DNA of 64,000 bases from Saccharofermentans sp. (lineage in GTDB: Bacteria; Bacillota; Clostridia; Saccharofermentanales; Saccharofermentanaceae). The first letter of the stretch is position 1, and every line of letters starts with the position of its first letter. Positions 46,965-57,119 of this stretch are shown here, piece by piece. Position numbers and translations under genes: made by a program. The notes beneath the pieces were generated by a model. That model was not told the origin of the DNA. It made no database searches and worked only from the letters and a program-made list of their open reading frames with translations. The stretch is taken from assembly GCA_024692235.1 (NCBI GenBank), contig JAILMW010000010.1:98450-162449 (forward strand), read 5' to 3'.

Positions 46965-47846
46965 TTACTGCTTTCTGTCCAAATAAATGTTATATCTCCA
47001 CCTGAATACGGCAGTTCCGATAATGACCATATACCCTGCTACGCTCAAAAGCACCGGCACTTCATGCAGGAATAAGATCCCGAGAAGTGCTGCAAAGACT
47101 ACCTGAGTGTAATCAAAGACGGATATCTCCTTGGCGGGAGCGTATCTGTATGCGGTCGTTATACCGAACTGTCCTACAGTAGCAGACAGTCCTGCCAATA
47201 TCAGAAATAACAGTTGCTTCAGGGACAGCATTACAAAGGAAGTAACCATAAAGGGAATGCAGAATACACATGAGAACAGTGAAAAGCAAAGCACTATAAC
47301 AGGCGTTTTCTCTCCGTTCTTCCCAAGCTTTCTCACATATACATATGCAAGACCCGCTCCAAAGCCTCCAGATAGGCCTATAAGGGCCGGGAAGGAGTTA
47401 GTTAACCCGTAACCCGGTCTTATTATCAGAAGAGCTCCCAGGAACGCTATAGCGGTCGTAAGGACATCTACCTTACGAGGTCTCTCCTTAAGGATAGGTA
47501 TCGACAATAATATAGCGAAGAAAGGCGACAGTTTGTTAAGCATATTCGCATCTGCTATGCCTATCTTATCTATCGCATAGAAGTTCGCTATTAGACTTAC
47601 GGTACCGAATACACATCTGCAAAGGATATCTCGTATATTTCTTCGTTCTACGTGGAACTTCTCCCCTTCTCTCTTAAGAAGGATAAAAGATACAACAGCA
47701 GCAAAGGCATTCCTGAAGAATGCCTTTTCCATAGTAGGAACATCACCTGATAACCTTACAAAGAAAGTCATCAGAGAGAATCCCAAAGCTGCGATCAATA
47801 TACAGATGATTCCTTTTGTTAAATTGTTTTCTCTGTTATCAGCCAC
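46965..47846 (-). CDS. EamA/DMT family transporter
   Basis: Two EamA-like repeats, 10 TM-like; AFFRNAFAAVVSF, YRYAPAKEISVFDYTQVVFAALLGILFLHE. Confidence 0.88.
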   Translation of the reverse strand: MADNRENNLTKGIICILIAALGFSLMTFFVRLSGDVPTMEKAFFRNAFAAVVSFILLKREGEKFHVERRNIRDILCRCVFGTVSLIANFYAIDKIGIADANMLNKLSPFFAILLSIPILKERPRKVDVLTTAIAFLGALLIIRPGYGLTNSFPALIGLSGGFGAGLAYVYVRKLGKNGEKTPVIVLCFSLFSCVFCIPFMVTSFVMLSLKQLLFLILAGLSATVGQFGITTAYRYAPAKEISVFDYTQVVFAALLGILFLHEVPVLLSVAGYMVIIGTAVFRWRYNIYLDRKQ

Positions 47847-48765
47847 CGAGAACCTCTAAGAGCCTATCGAGATCCTCGTAGTTCTTATAGTCTATGACTA
47901 TTTTACCTCTACCGGTCTCCATATCCGCTACTTTAAGCTTAACCTTGGATCCAAGGGACTTCTTAAGCTTTACTTCAACTTCCTTAGTACTTAACTGGAA
48001 CTGCGTATTTACCTGCTTCTTAGGCTTGGTATTGGCATCGGGATTCTCAAGAAGATAGATATATCTCTTAACATACTCTTCGGCCTGTCTTACGGTCATA
48101 TCCTTTGCGATAATGACATCAGCAGCTTTTCTCTGATCCTCAGGGTCCTTAAGTGACAAAAGTGCCTTAGCATGTCCAGCAGACAGATCACCGTTACGGA
48201 TAAAATCCTGTAAAGACTCGTCGATATTGATAAGTCTTACAGTATTTGCGATCGTAGCTCTGGGCTTACCTAATCTCTTAGCAAGCTGCTCCTGGCTGAG
48301 CTTATGAGTCTTAAGAAGATTCTGCATAGCATAAGCTTCTTCAAGAGGATTAAGATCTTCTCTCTGAAGATTCTCTATAAGAGCCTGCTCCATTGTCTGC
48401 TGATCAGTAAGTTCTCTTACGATAGCAGGAATCACCTTAAGACCTGCAAGACGGGAAGCACGCCACCTTCTCTCACCTGCTACGATCCTGTATCCTGAAC
48501 CCTTTTTCTGTACTATTATTGGTTGAATAACACCATTTTCCTTAATAGAATCCGCCAATTCCTGAAGAGCATCCTCAGCAAAGTCCTTTCTAGGCTGTCC
48601 TTCATTAGGAGATATATCATTGATCTTAAGTTCTACTACAGAGTCTTTTGTATCCTCGGGAATGCCTTCAGATGAGATGAGAGCATCCAGTCCTTTACCG
48701 AGACCCTTGCTTGTATTCTTACCTAAACCCTTACCCAAACCTCTGGAATTCTTAGCTGTAGCCAT
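47839..48765 (-). CDS. parB: Chromosome partitioning protein ParB (Spo0J-like)
   Basis: GYRIVAGERRWRASRLAGLKVIPAIVREL, ALIENLQREDLNPLEEA, HTH LSQEQLAKRLGKPRATIANTVRLI. Confidence 0.96.
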   Translation of the reverse strand: MATAKNSRGLGKGLGKNTSKGLGKGLDALISSEGIPEDTKDSVVELKINDISPNEGQPRKDFAEDALQELADSIKENGVIQPIIVQKKGSGYRIVAGERRWRASRLAGLKVIPAIVRELTDQQTMEQALIENLQREDLNPLEEAYAMQNLLKTHKLSQEQLAKRLGKPRATIANTVRLINIDESLQDFIRNGDLSAGHAKALLSLKDPEDQRKAADVIIAKDMTVRQAEEYVKRYIYLLENPDANTKPKKQVNTQFQLSTKEVEVKLKKSLGSKVKLKVADMETGRGKIVIDYKNYEDLDRLLEVLGG

Positions 48766-48786
48766 ACTTTATTCCTTTCTTCGATA

Positions 48787-49551
48787 TTACTTCGTTCTCT
48801 TCAATACTTCATTGGCAAGTGACTCGTAAGCCTTGCCACCCTTGGAATTTGCGTCGTAATCGCTTATTGCAAGACCATGGCTGGGTGCTTCAGCCAATCT
48901 GACGTTTCTGGGGATAATTGTCTTGAATACCTTATCACCGAAGTAGTTTTCTACTTCTTCTTTTACCTGCTTGGTAAGCTGTGTTCTCTTATCGAACATC
49001 GTAAGTACTACACCAAGGATATTGATATTCTTATTGAGTTTTCTCTTTATCTTATTAACTGTATCTACAAGCTGAGATAGTCCCTCAAGAGCATAATATT
49101 CACCCTGAATGGGGATTATCAGGTTATCTGAAGCAGTTAATGCGTTAATTGTGAGTATACCAAGTGAAGGAGGACAATCGATAAAGATATAGTCATAATC
49201 GTCTGCTACATCCTCGATCGCACTCTTAAGGATCTGTTCTCTCGACATGGCACCTACCAATTCAACCTCAGCGCCGGCAAGATTAATATTCGTAGGACAG
49301 ATATCTACATTCTTCGCACTTGATTCAAAGATAGCTTCCTTTATCGGAAGTTCATTGACCATAACATCGTAAGTTGAATTATCTATCTCCCCCTTATCGA
49401 TTCCAAGTCCGCTTGTAGCATTACCCTGAGGATCCAGGTCGATCAGAAGTACTTTCCTACGTTTTCTACCGATATAAGCAGCAAGACTGACAGTTGTAGT
49501 TGTCTTACCTACTCCACCTTTTTGATTTACTACAGAGATTATCTGTGCCAT
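48787..49551 (-). CDS. parA: Chromosome partitioning ATPase ParA (Soj-like)
   Basis: MAQIISVVNQKGGVGKTTTTVSLAAYIG, LLIDLDPQGNATSGLG, FIDCPPSLGILTINAL. Confidence 0.96.
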   Translation of the reverse strand: MAQIISVVNQKGGVGKTTTTVSLAAYIGRKRRKVLLIDLDPQGNATSGLGIDKGEIDNSTYDVMVNELPIKEAIFESSAKNVDICPTNINLAGAEVELVGAMSREQILKSAIEDVADDYDYIFIDCPPSLGILTINALTASDNLIIPIQGEYYALEGLSQLVDTVNKIKRKLNKNINILGVVLTMFDKRTQLTKQVKEEVENYFGDKVFKTIIPRNVRLAEAPSHGLAISDYDANSKGGKAYESLANEVLKRTK

Positions 49552-49640
49552 TCGAATATCTCCTTATTTAATATTATATAACTATATTAGCATTCTATCT
49601 GTGAATCTATATTTCATTAGAATTACAAAAATGAGGCAAT

Positions 49641-49656
49641 TGTTCCACGTGGAACA
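49641..49656. promoter_or_regulatory. parS site 1
   Basis: TGTTCCACGTGGAACA, perfect palindrome matching the bacterial parS consensus. Confidence 0.92.
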
Positions 49657-49662
49657 ATATAA

Positions 49663-49693
49663 AAATACCGTCCAGTTGATCTGAACGGTATTT
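49663..49693 (-). terminator. gyrB terminator between the two parS sites
   Basis: aaataccgt...acggtattt. Confidence 0.75.
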
Positions 49694-49718
49694 AAATAGA
49701 AATCTCAGATTACTTAAT

Positions 49719-49734
49719 TGTTCCACGTGGAACA
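49719..49734. promoter_or_regulatory. parS site 2
   Basis: TGTTCCACGTGGAACA, identical to site 1. Confidence 0.92.
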
Positions 49735-49741
49735 ATTAAGA

Positions 49742-51850
49742 TCAGGTATCAATATTAGCCAGCTTAGCGTTCTCCTGAATGAACTGCTTACGAGGATCTA
49801 CCTGATCACCCATGAGAAGTGTGAATGTCTCATCAGCTGCCTGAGCATCCTCAAGAGTAACTCTGAGAAGCTTACGAGTGGAAGGATTCATTGTAGTCTC
49901 CCAGAGCTGTTCGGAACTCATCTCACCAAGACCCTTGAATCGCTGGATAAGAGGATTAGTCCATCCTGTCTTCTCCTTTATCTCTTCTACTTCACTCTCA
50001 TCGTAAGCGTAATACTCTTCGTCTCCCTTATAAACCTTGAACAAAGGAGGACAAGCGATATATACATATCCGCCGTCTACGAGAGGGCGAAGATATCTGA
50101 AGAAGAATGTAAGAAGAAGTGTTCTGATATGAGAACCGTCGACATCAGCATCGGCCATGATGATAACCTTGTGATATCTTAGCTTAGTCTCATCGAATTC
50201 ATCTCCGATACCTGCACCGAGAGCCATAACTACGGGCTGAAGCTTCTCATTTGTATAAACCTTATCGATCCTTGCCTTCTCAACATTAAGCATCTTACCC
50301 CAGAGAGGAAGAATAGCCTGATATTTTCTTTCACGACCCTGCTTAGCAGATCCGCCGGCGGAATCTCCCTCGACGATGAAGATCTCACAGAACTCGGATT
50401 CATTGGACTGACAATCGGCGAGCTTACCGGGAAGAGAGTTAGACTCGAATACAGTCTTTCTTCTTGTCATCTCACGAGCCTTCTTAGCTGCGTCTCTTGC
50501 ACGGCTTGCAGATAAGCACTTATCCATGATGAGCTTTGCCATATCAGGGTTTTCTTCAAGATATACCATGAACTTCTCGGCTACAGCTGTCTCTACCATA
50601 GGTCTTATCTCTGCATTACCGAGCTTTGACTTTGTCTGTCCCTCGAACTGAGGATCAGGAAGCTTAACGGAGATAATAGCTGCAAGACCTTCTCTTGTAT
50701 CGTCACCCTGAAGCTTAGGATCGTTATCCTTTAAGTACTTATACTTCTTAGCATAATCGTTTACTACTCTTGTAAGAGCTGCTCTGAATCCCGTAAGGTG
50801 AGTACCGCCCTCAGGTGTAGCGATATTATTAGCGTAGCAGTATACAGTCTCCTGATAAGAATCGTTATACTGCATGGCGATCTCTACGAAGCATTCCTTA
50901 TCTTCGGACTTGGTAGCAAAATAGATAGGAGCGGGATTAATAGGCTCTTTGTGCTTATTAAGGTACTCTACGAAGGAAATTATACCACCGTCATAGTGAA
51001 GGTGCTTAGACTCGGGAACATCTCCTCTGTCATCTGTAAGATCGATAGTAACTTCCTTATTAAGGAAAGCCATCTCTCTGTATCTTGTGATCATGGATGC
51101 AAAATCGAATGTGATATCAGGGAAGATGGTATTGTCGGGAAGGAATGTTGTTGTCGTACCCGTATCGGAAGGATCACACTCACCTACTACCTTAAGAGGA
51201 GCTACTGTCTTACCCTTCTCAAAACTGATTTCATGGATCTTTCCTTCACGCCTTACCTGTACCGTCATTCGGTCAGAAAGGGCATTTACGACTGATGCAC
51301 CTACGCCGTGAAGACCACCTGATACGCTATATGCTCCGCCGCCGAACTTACCGCCTGCGTGAAGTACTGTATGAACGACTTCTACTGTAGGAATACCCTG
51401 CTTAGGATGAATACCTACGGGGATACCTGATCCGTTATCCTTTACTGTTACGGAACCGTCCTTATTGAGCTTAACATCGATAGTATCGCATCGACCTGCA
51501 AGTGCCTCGTCGACGGAATTAGCTACGATCTCATATACGAGGTGGTGAAGACCTCTAAGAGTCGTATCACCTATATACATTCCGGGACGCTTACGAACGG
51601 CTTCAAGGCCTTCAAGGACCTGAATATCGTCTTCGCTATACTCACTTGCATTGGATGTATCGAACTCATCCTGACCTGCGGTAACGGCTTCTATATCCTT
51701 AAGAGAATCCTCATTAAAGTCCTCTGTGAGAGCTCTGGGATTCTCAGCCAAGTTACGAAGCTCATCGCTGTCTTCGTTATCTACAGGCTGGAAATAGATA
51801 TCCACTTCGTCGGTAGCATTGCCCTTGATCTCATTCTCATTATCACTCAT
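49742..51850 (-). CDS. gyrB: DNA gyrase subunit B
   Basis: RKRPGMYIGDTTLRGLHHLVYEIVANSVDEALAG, EGDSAGGSAKQGRERKYQAILPLWGKMLNVEKAR, MADADVDGSHIRTLLLTFFFR. Confidence 0.96.
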   Translation of the reverse strand: MSDNENEIKGNATDEVDIYFQPVDNEDSDELRNLAENPRALTEDFNEDSLKDIEAVTAGQDEFDTSNASEYSEDDIQVLEGLEAVRKRPGMYIGDTTLRGLHHLVYEIVANSVDEALAGRCDTIDVKLNKDGSVTVKDNGSGIPVGIHPKQGIPTVEVVHTVLHAGGKFGGGAYSVSGGLHGVGASVVNALSDRMTVQVRREGKIHEISFEKGKTVAPLKVVGECDPSDTGTTTTFLPDNTIFPDITFDFASMITRYREMAFLNKEVTIDLTDDRGDVPESKHLHYDGGIISFVEYLNKHKEPINPAPIYFATKSEDKECFVEIAMQYNDSYQETVYCYANNIATPEGGTHLTGFRAALTRVVNDYAKKYKYLKDNDPKLQGDDTREGLAAIISVKLPDPQFEGQTKSKLGNAEIRPMVETAVAEKFMVYLEENPDMAKLIMDKCLSASRARDAAKKAREMTRRKTVFESNSLPGKLADCQSNESEFCEIFIVEGDSAGGSAKQGRERKYQAILPLWGKMLNVEKARIDKVYTNEKLQPVVMALGAGIGDEFDETKLRYHKVIIMADADVDGSHIRTLLLTFFFRYLRPLVDGGYVYIACPPLFKVYKGDEEYYAYDESEVEEIKEKTGWTNPLIQRFKGLGEMSSEQLWETTMNPSTRKLLRVTLEDAQAADETFTLLMGDQVDPRKQFIQENAKLANIDT

Positions 51851-51931
51851 GGTCCGTCTTTACTCCTTATTCTGAATAATAATTAACATAACCGTATGAA
51901 TATTCATATTTAACAATGTTAAATGCATGTA

Positions 51932-52183
51932 TCAGATATACTTTCCGAACTCGGCTCTTTTCCTCAAAACGCCTGAAGATAAAGGGCTTACGTAAGTTCT
52001 GTCAAAGGTGACGACAACAGTTCTCGGAATCTCGTCAGTAAGATACTGTAATCTGTTATTCTCATCTTCGGCATTGATAAAATCCGTTACGGTCTTCTGT
52101 GAAGGTGAGACCGTCTCAAGACTTAATAATGCACATATACTGTCAGCAGGGATAGTTACTTCGCCGCCGATATGAACATACAT
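51932..52183 (-). CDS. RemB/YaaB-like extracellular-matrix regulatory protein (DUF370 family)
   Basis: MYVHIGGEVTIPADSICALLSLETVSPSQKT...; position between recF and gyrB; SD GGAGGT. Confidence 0.8.
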   Translation of the reverse strand: MYVHIGGEVTIPADSICALLSLETVSPSQKTVTDFINAEDENNRLQYLTDEIPRTVVVTFDRTYVSPLSSGVLRKRAEFGKYI

Positions 52184-52284
52184 AAAATGACCTCCGTCAT
52201 CCTTGTTCAGGGTATACCCATACCTACACATTATAACATAATATGCTAATTTATAATAAATATATTATATATATAAGAACAGAG

Positions 52285-53532
52285 TTACACTTCCCGGACG
52301 CAGGATCCTGAAGTAACACGGAAGAATACTGGATCTATATCGGTCATAAGGAACCTGGCAAGCTCACCCTCGATATATTCGCGATCGGTACATGTGATGA
52401 ATATCTGAGCGTCCTTCATTCCGGATAGAAGTGATACACGTCTTCCGCTGTCGAGCTCCGAGAATACGTCATCAAGAAGAAGGATGGGAGCAGAACCGGT
52501 AAAGTCCTTTATTATCTGCAGTTCCGCGAGCTTAAGAGACAATGCAGCTGACCTTTGCTGGCCCTGTGAGGAATAGTTCTTCATTGAAAGACCGTCCAGC
52601 TTTATGTCAAGATCATCCCTGTGTATACCGGACAATGAGATACCCTTTTCAACATCATTCTTGCGGGATGATTTGAGCTTAGATAATATGTACTCTGATA
52701 ATATACCCTTAATTCGCGCGTAAATAGCCTCAGAAAGCGTTCCCGTGATAAACATGTGTAGTTCTTCCTCAGATGAGAAAGAGCGTTCTAAGAGCTCTAC
52801 AGCGCCTCCAACGGTGGAATAAGATATACGAAGTACTTCCTTACCGTCGGATATGACCGAATGATGAGAAGATGCCTTACGTGATAACAGCTCGGCAAAC
52901 CTGTATCTGTACATGATCATCTCGGCTGACAGATCCGCAAGAGAGAAGTCCCAGAAGTCCAATATATTATCATCAGCCTTCTTGATGTCACCTCTGAATG
53001 ACTTAAGGCTGGCATTCTTCTGATTGATTATCCTGTTAGTCCTGTTCAAAGCATCGTAGTAGGAAGGGGAGACCTTGCTTATCAGCATATTAAGGAACTT
53101 ACGCCTTGACGCAGGGGCTCCTTTTACAAGGTTTAAGTCTTCGGGAGCAAATATAACAGTGTTACAGATGCCCAAATAATCGGATATCTTGTCTAAGGCT
53201 ATCCCGTCGTGCTTAAGTTCACGCTTTGCTGTGGAATTCTGATTATATTCAGATTCTTCAGTATAAAAAGAAGCCGATATCGACGTATCCGTATCGTATT
53301 CGTCGTCATGTAAGAGAAGTTCAGTCTTATATTCCTTCTCACCGAACCTTATAAGATCTCTGTCCTTAGACGTTCTGTGTGATGATATACATGCACATAC
53401 ATTTACAGCCTCTATAAGATTAGTCTTACCCTGTGCATTATTCCCGTAGATAATGTTAACGGAAGGACCGACATCAAGTTCGATCCTTCCGTAATTTCTG
53501 AAATTAGTGAGACTTATCTTCTTTATATACAT
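52285..53532 (-). CDS. recF: DNA replication and repair protein RecF
   Basis: MYIKKISLTNFRNYGRIELDVGPSVNIIYGNNAQGKTNLIEAV, SSQGQQRSAALSLKLAEL, ILLLDDVFSELD. Confidence 0.96.
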   Translation of the reverse strand: MYIKKISLTNFRNYGRIELDVGPSVNIIYGNNAQGKTNLIEAVNVCACISSHRTSKDRDLIRFGEKEYKTELLLHDDEYDTDTSISASFYTEESEYNQNSTAKRELKHDGIALDKISDYLGICNTVIFAPEDLNLVKGAPASRRKFLNMLISKVSPSYYDALNRTNRIINQKNASLKSFRGDIKKADDNILDFWDFSLADLSAEMIMYRYRFAELLSRKASSHHSVISDGKEVLRISYSTVGGAVELLERSFSSEEELHMFITGTLSEAIYARIKGILSEYILSKLKSSRKNDVEKGISLSGIHRDDLDIKLDGLSMKNYSSQGQQRSAALSLKLAELQIIKDFTGSAPILLLDDVFSELDSGRRVSLLSGMKDAQIFITCTDREYIEGELARFLMTDIDPVFFRVTSGSCVREV

Positions 53533-54641
53533 TATCTTCTGATAGGAAGGATAAGGTATACGTAGGAATTACCCTCTGTAGGCACGATGATACAGGGACC
53601 CTGAGAACCGTTGAACTCGATCCTTACTGTCTCGTCTTCGATATTCTTCAAAGCATCGATAAGATATCTGGAATTGAAGTCGATATCTACAGTATCTCCT
53701 TCTACAGTTACATCTATATCTTCCTTATGAGTACCTGTCTCCGTATTAGCGGATACCATAAGTGTAGTATCATCACTCATCGTAAGCTGTACGGGGCATC
53801 TTCTCTCGTCTGTCATGATGATAAGAGCTGCTCTGTCTACTGCATCAAGAAGATCCTTCCTGTTAACGGTCATGATGCTCTTGGGGTTCTTCTGGATAAT
53901 TGAGTTGTAATTAACAAAAGGACCCTGGATAAGACGTGATACGATACGTACATGTCCTACGTCAAAGAGAAGGTGATTAGAGGAAGAATAGATTATAACC
54001 TCATTATCGTCATTCTCTCCGTCGAAGATCTTGGAAGCCTCTGATAAAGCCTTACCGGGGATGATGAAGTTCATGACAGGGAAGTCGGAACCTGCATCTT
54101 CTCTTCGAAGAGCCATTCTGAAGCCGTCTATAGCGACCATTGAGATAGTCTTGCCGTCGCTCTCAAGGCAGCAGCCTGTAAGGGACTGACGTGTATCGTC
54201 CTTGGATACCGCGAAGATCGTATGATTGATCATATTCTTAAGGAGCTTCTGAGATACCGTGATCCTGTCCTTATTATCAATAATGGGGATCTTGGGATAA
54301 GACTCTGCGGAATTACCCTTGATAACCGAATTAGCGGAACCGGAAAGGATAGTTACCTGATTTCTGTCATCAGAAGATATAGTCGTCATCTCCTCGGGAA
54401 GTCTCTTTACGATCTCACCGAAGAATCTGGAATTAACTACTACGGATCCGTTCTCCTTAACATCCGATACAAGATCTGCTTCGATACCTGTCTCAAGATC
54501 GTATCCTGTAAGCTTAACTCCGTTCTCGTCAGCCTGGATAAGGATACCGTCAAGGATCTGAACTGTGGAATTTGTCTTTATTGCCTTCTGTACTATTGAT
54601 ATAGCGTCTATAAGATCACTCTTATTGCAGTTGAATTTCAT
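53532..54641 (-). CDS. dnaN: DNA polymerase III beta subunit
   Basis: MKFNCNKSDLIDAISIVQKAIKTNSTVQILDGILIQ; PTEGNSYVYLILPIRR C-terminus; synteny. Confidence 0.95.
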   Translation of the reverse strand: MKFNCNKSDLIDAISIVQKAIKTNSTVQILDGILIQADENGVKLTGYDLETGIEADLVSDVKENGSVVVNSRFFGEIVKRLPEEMTTISSDDRNQVTILSGSANSVIKGNSAESYPKIPIIDNKDRITVSQKLLKNMINHTIFAVSKDDTRQSLTGCCLESDGKTISMVAIDGFRMALRREDAGSDFPVMNFIIPGKALSEASKIFDGENDDNEVIIYSSSNHLLFDVGHVRIVSRLIQGPFVNYNSIIQKNPKSIMTVNRKDLLDAVDRAALIIMTDERRCPVQLTMSDDTTLMVSANTETGTHKEDIDVTVEGDTVDIDFNSRYLIDALKNIEDETVRIEFNGSQGPCIIVPTEGNSYVYLILPIRR

Positions 54642-54779
54642 TTATATCTCTTCCTTTCCAGTCGATGTTTTTCCGAGAGATATTATACTACATTTTTAAC
54701 TGTCTTCGTAGTATTTATATTACGGTATGAAGGTAGTGTTCAAAATAGGCACCAAGCCTTATGGTAAAACGCTTTGACA

Positions 54780-54908
54780 GTGTCCGTAACATGTCGATAA
54801 CCGTTCATTAAGATGTCAGTAAAGATGCGGTAATGAACATCCGATTATTATCTACATCCGGTGAACATCCAACTTACAGCATATTGTCTACAAATGAACA
54901 GAAATTGT
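54780..54908. promoter_or_regulatory. Candidate oriC / DnaA-box region between dnaA and dnaN
   Basis: TTATCTACA (54848-54856) and TGTCGATAA (54792-54800, reverse of TTATCGACA), each one mismatch from TTATCCACA; repeated TGAACATCC. Confidence 0.5.
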
Positions 54909-56252
54909 TCATAAGTCTGTTATTCTGTTCTTTATGTTGGATACGTCCTGCATCAAAGTATCGTCAGCTTCTACGTGGCTGCAGGCGTTCATAACTGTAG
55001 TATGCTTCCTGCCTCCGAAATTATTACCTATCTTCTCGTACTGCATATCGAGAAGATCCCTGCAGATATACATGGCAACGCTTCTGGCATTGACTACTTC
55101 GGCATTACGAAGCTTAGACTTCATCTTGTCGGGAGTGATGTCATAATACTTGGATACGGCATCTATTATTATCTCGGTAGTAAGCATCTTCTTCTTATTG
55201 GGAGATATTATGGATGCCAGACGGGACTGTACGGATTCGAGCGTAAGATTGCCGTTCTCGAGGGCATAGAAAGCAGATACGATATTGTAGGCACCATTGA
55301 GCTCTCTTACGTTCTTCGTGACATTCTCGCAGATGTAATCGACTATCTCATTGGATATATCAAGACCGTCATGCTCGATTTTACTGAGTATTATGGCCTT
55401 TCTTGTCTCAAAGTCAGGGGGCTGGATATCCATCGTCATTCCGTTCTGGAACCTTGATGTGAGCCTGGAATCAAGCTCCGTAAGGTTCTTAGGAGCCTTA
55501 TCGCTCGTTATTACGATCTGCTTGCCGGAATTTATTAATGACTCGAAAGTATTGAAGAACTCAAGCTGAGTACCTTCCTTACCTATAAGGAACTGGATAT
55601 CGTCTATAAGAAGTACGTCGACATTACGGTATTTATTGCGAAATGATTCGTAATTCTTGTTATTCATGCATGCGACATAGGCGTTTGTGAAGTCTTCGCA
55701 CGTAGTATAAAGAACATTCTTGCCGCTATTGTTATTTATTATGCTGTAGCCTATGGCCTTCATGAGATGGGTCTTACCGAGACCTGAATTACCCCACAGA
55801 TAAAGGGGATTTCTCTGACGGCTGCCGGGATTGTTGGCTACGGATACTGCCGAAGCATGTGCAAAACGGTTACAGTCACCTACTATAAAGTTCTCGAAAG
55901 TATATTCTGACGTGATAGAAGAGGTATTTATATCCTCATTGTTCTTCTTCTGCTCCTTGATGGCACCTATCATGGTGGAATTAAGGGCATTATTGTCGCC
56001 TTCTATTATGTATTTGACCGAAATATGGTCATCCGCGATCATGTATACGGCATTTTCTATGTAGCTGCCGAGATCCTTGCCTTTGACAAGCGACATGGAG
56101 TATTCGTCGCGACATGAGAGGATAAGGATATTATTGGAGTCATCGTAATTGACTTGCTTCATCTTACTCAGGATCTTGTCAAAATAGAGCTTATCGATCC
56201 TTGAATCAAGAGATAATATCTTCAAAGCATCAGACCACAGATCAGCGGACAC
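54909..56252 (-). CDS. dnaA: Chromosomal replication initiator protein DnaA
   Basis: YTFENFIVGDCNRFAHASAVSVA, LYLWGNSGLGKTHLMKAIG, VDVLLIDDIQFLIGKEGTQ, FGGRKHTTVMNACSHVE. Confidence 0.97.
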   Translation of the reverse strand: MSADLWSDALKILSLDSRIDKLYFDKILSKMKQVNYDDSNNILILSCRDEYSMSLVKGKDLGSYIENAVYMIADDHISVKYIIEGDNNALNSTMIGAIKEQKKNNEDINTSSITSEYTFENFIVGDCNRFAHASAVSVANNPGSRQRNPLYLWGNSGLGKTHLMKAIGYSIINNNSGKNVLYTTCEDFTNAYVACMNNKNYESFRNKYRNVDVLLIDDIQFLIGKEGTQLEFFNTFESLINSGKQIVITSDKAPKNLTELDSRLTSRFQNGMTMDIQPPDFETRKAIILSKIEHDGLDISNEIVDYICENVTKNVRELNGAYNIVSAFYALENGNLTLESVQSRLASIISPNKKKMLTTEIIIDAVSKYYDITPDKMKSKLRNAEVVNARSVAMYICRDLLDMQYEKIGNNFGGRKHTTVMNACSHVEADDTLMQDVSNIKNRITDL

Positions 56253-56354
56253 CGGTAATCCCTCCCATGTAAATAAGCGAAAATTACATACATAATATCA
56301 CAGTTTTGAATTATAATAACGATGTATTTTTGCATGGAAGGGAAAAGTATACAG

Positions 56355-57119
56355 ATGCGAGATTCAATACAGAAGCAGAAAGTGAAGAAGCAGAGAAAGA
56401 AGACAAATAACATTCTTCTTATCGTTGCTATAGCTCTATTTGTAGTGGGAATAGGCTTTCTACTGGTGGATCCCATTAGAAATGCCATGAGAAAGAAGGC
56501 CGTAAATGAGGGTATTACGGCGCTTGAGTCCCAGATGTCCCAGACGACATCAGAGACGAGCGAAGGAGAGACCGTCGTTCCTTCGGAGATGACATTTGTC
56601 GTAGATCCCAATGCAAATGCAGTAGACGGAGAGGGATATGATTATTTCGGAGACGGAGAGATGTCCGTCGAAGATGAGCTCGCTACCTACGAAGGAAGCG
56701 TAACTTTGACAGGTATAGGTATCCTGGAGATAGAATCGATAGACCTCAGTATCCCCGTATGGGAAGGAGCTACCGTCGTAGCTTTGAGATACGGAGCAGG
56801 TCATTATGAAAGTTCCGTACTTCCGGGCCAGACAGGCAACTGTTCCATTTTAGGCCACCACATGAGGGATTACGGATCCATGTTCAACAGATTGGGAGAA
56901 GTTCAGTCCGGAGATATAGTAAGGATAATGTCGACCGACGGTAATACTTACGAATACTGCATCGATTCCATCGTAGTAGTCGCTCCGGAGGACCTCGAAG
57001 CCAGGATCGCCGGTGAGTATTATGATACTCCCAGGATCACGCTTGTTACCTGCACTTATTCAGGGGAGGCTACTATGAGACTTGTTGTCTCGGGTTATCT
57101 TATAGAAGATGAGGAATAA
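56355..57119 (+). CDS. Sortase family protein (class D-like)
   Basis: N-terminal TM; CSILGHHMRDYGSMFNRL (catalytic His), ITLVTCTYSGEATMRLVVSGY (TLxTC...R). Confidence 0.88.
   Translation: MRDSIQKQKVKKQRKKTNNILLIVAIALFVVGIGFLLVDPIRNAMRKKAVNEGITALESQMSQTTSETSEGETVVPSEMTFVVDPNANAVDGEGYDYFGDGEMSVEDELATYEGSVTLTGIGILEIESIDLSIPVWEGATVVALRYGAGHYESSVLPGQTGNCSILGHHMRDYGSMFNRLGEVQSGDIVRIMSTDGNTYEYCIDSIVVVAPEDLEARIAGEYYDTPRITLVTCTYSGEATMRLVVSGYLIEDEE

Noticed and set aside
54973-54986. ttctacgtggctg as another parS-like site
   Set aside because: Only the core CACGTG-like part is similar; too many mismatches, and inside dnaA coding sequence
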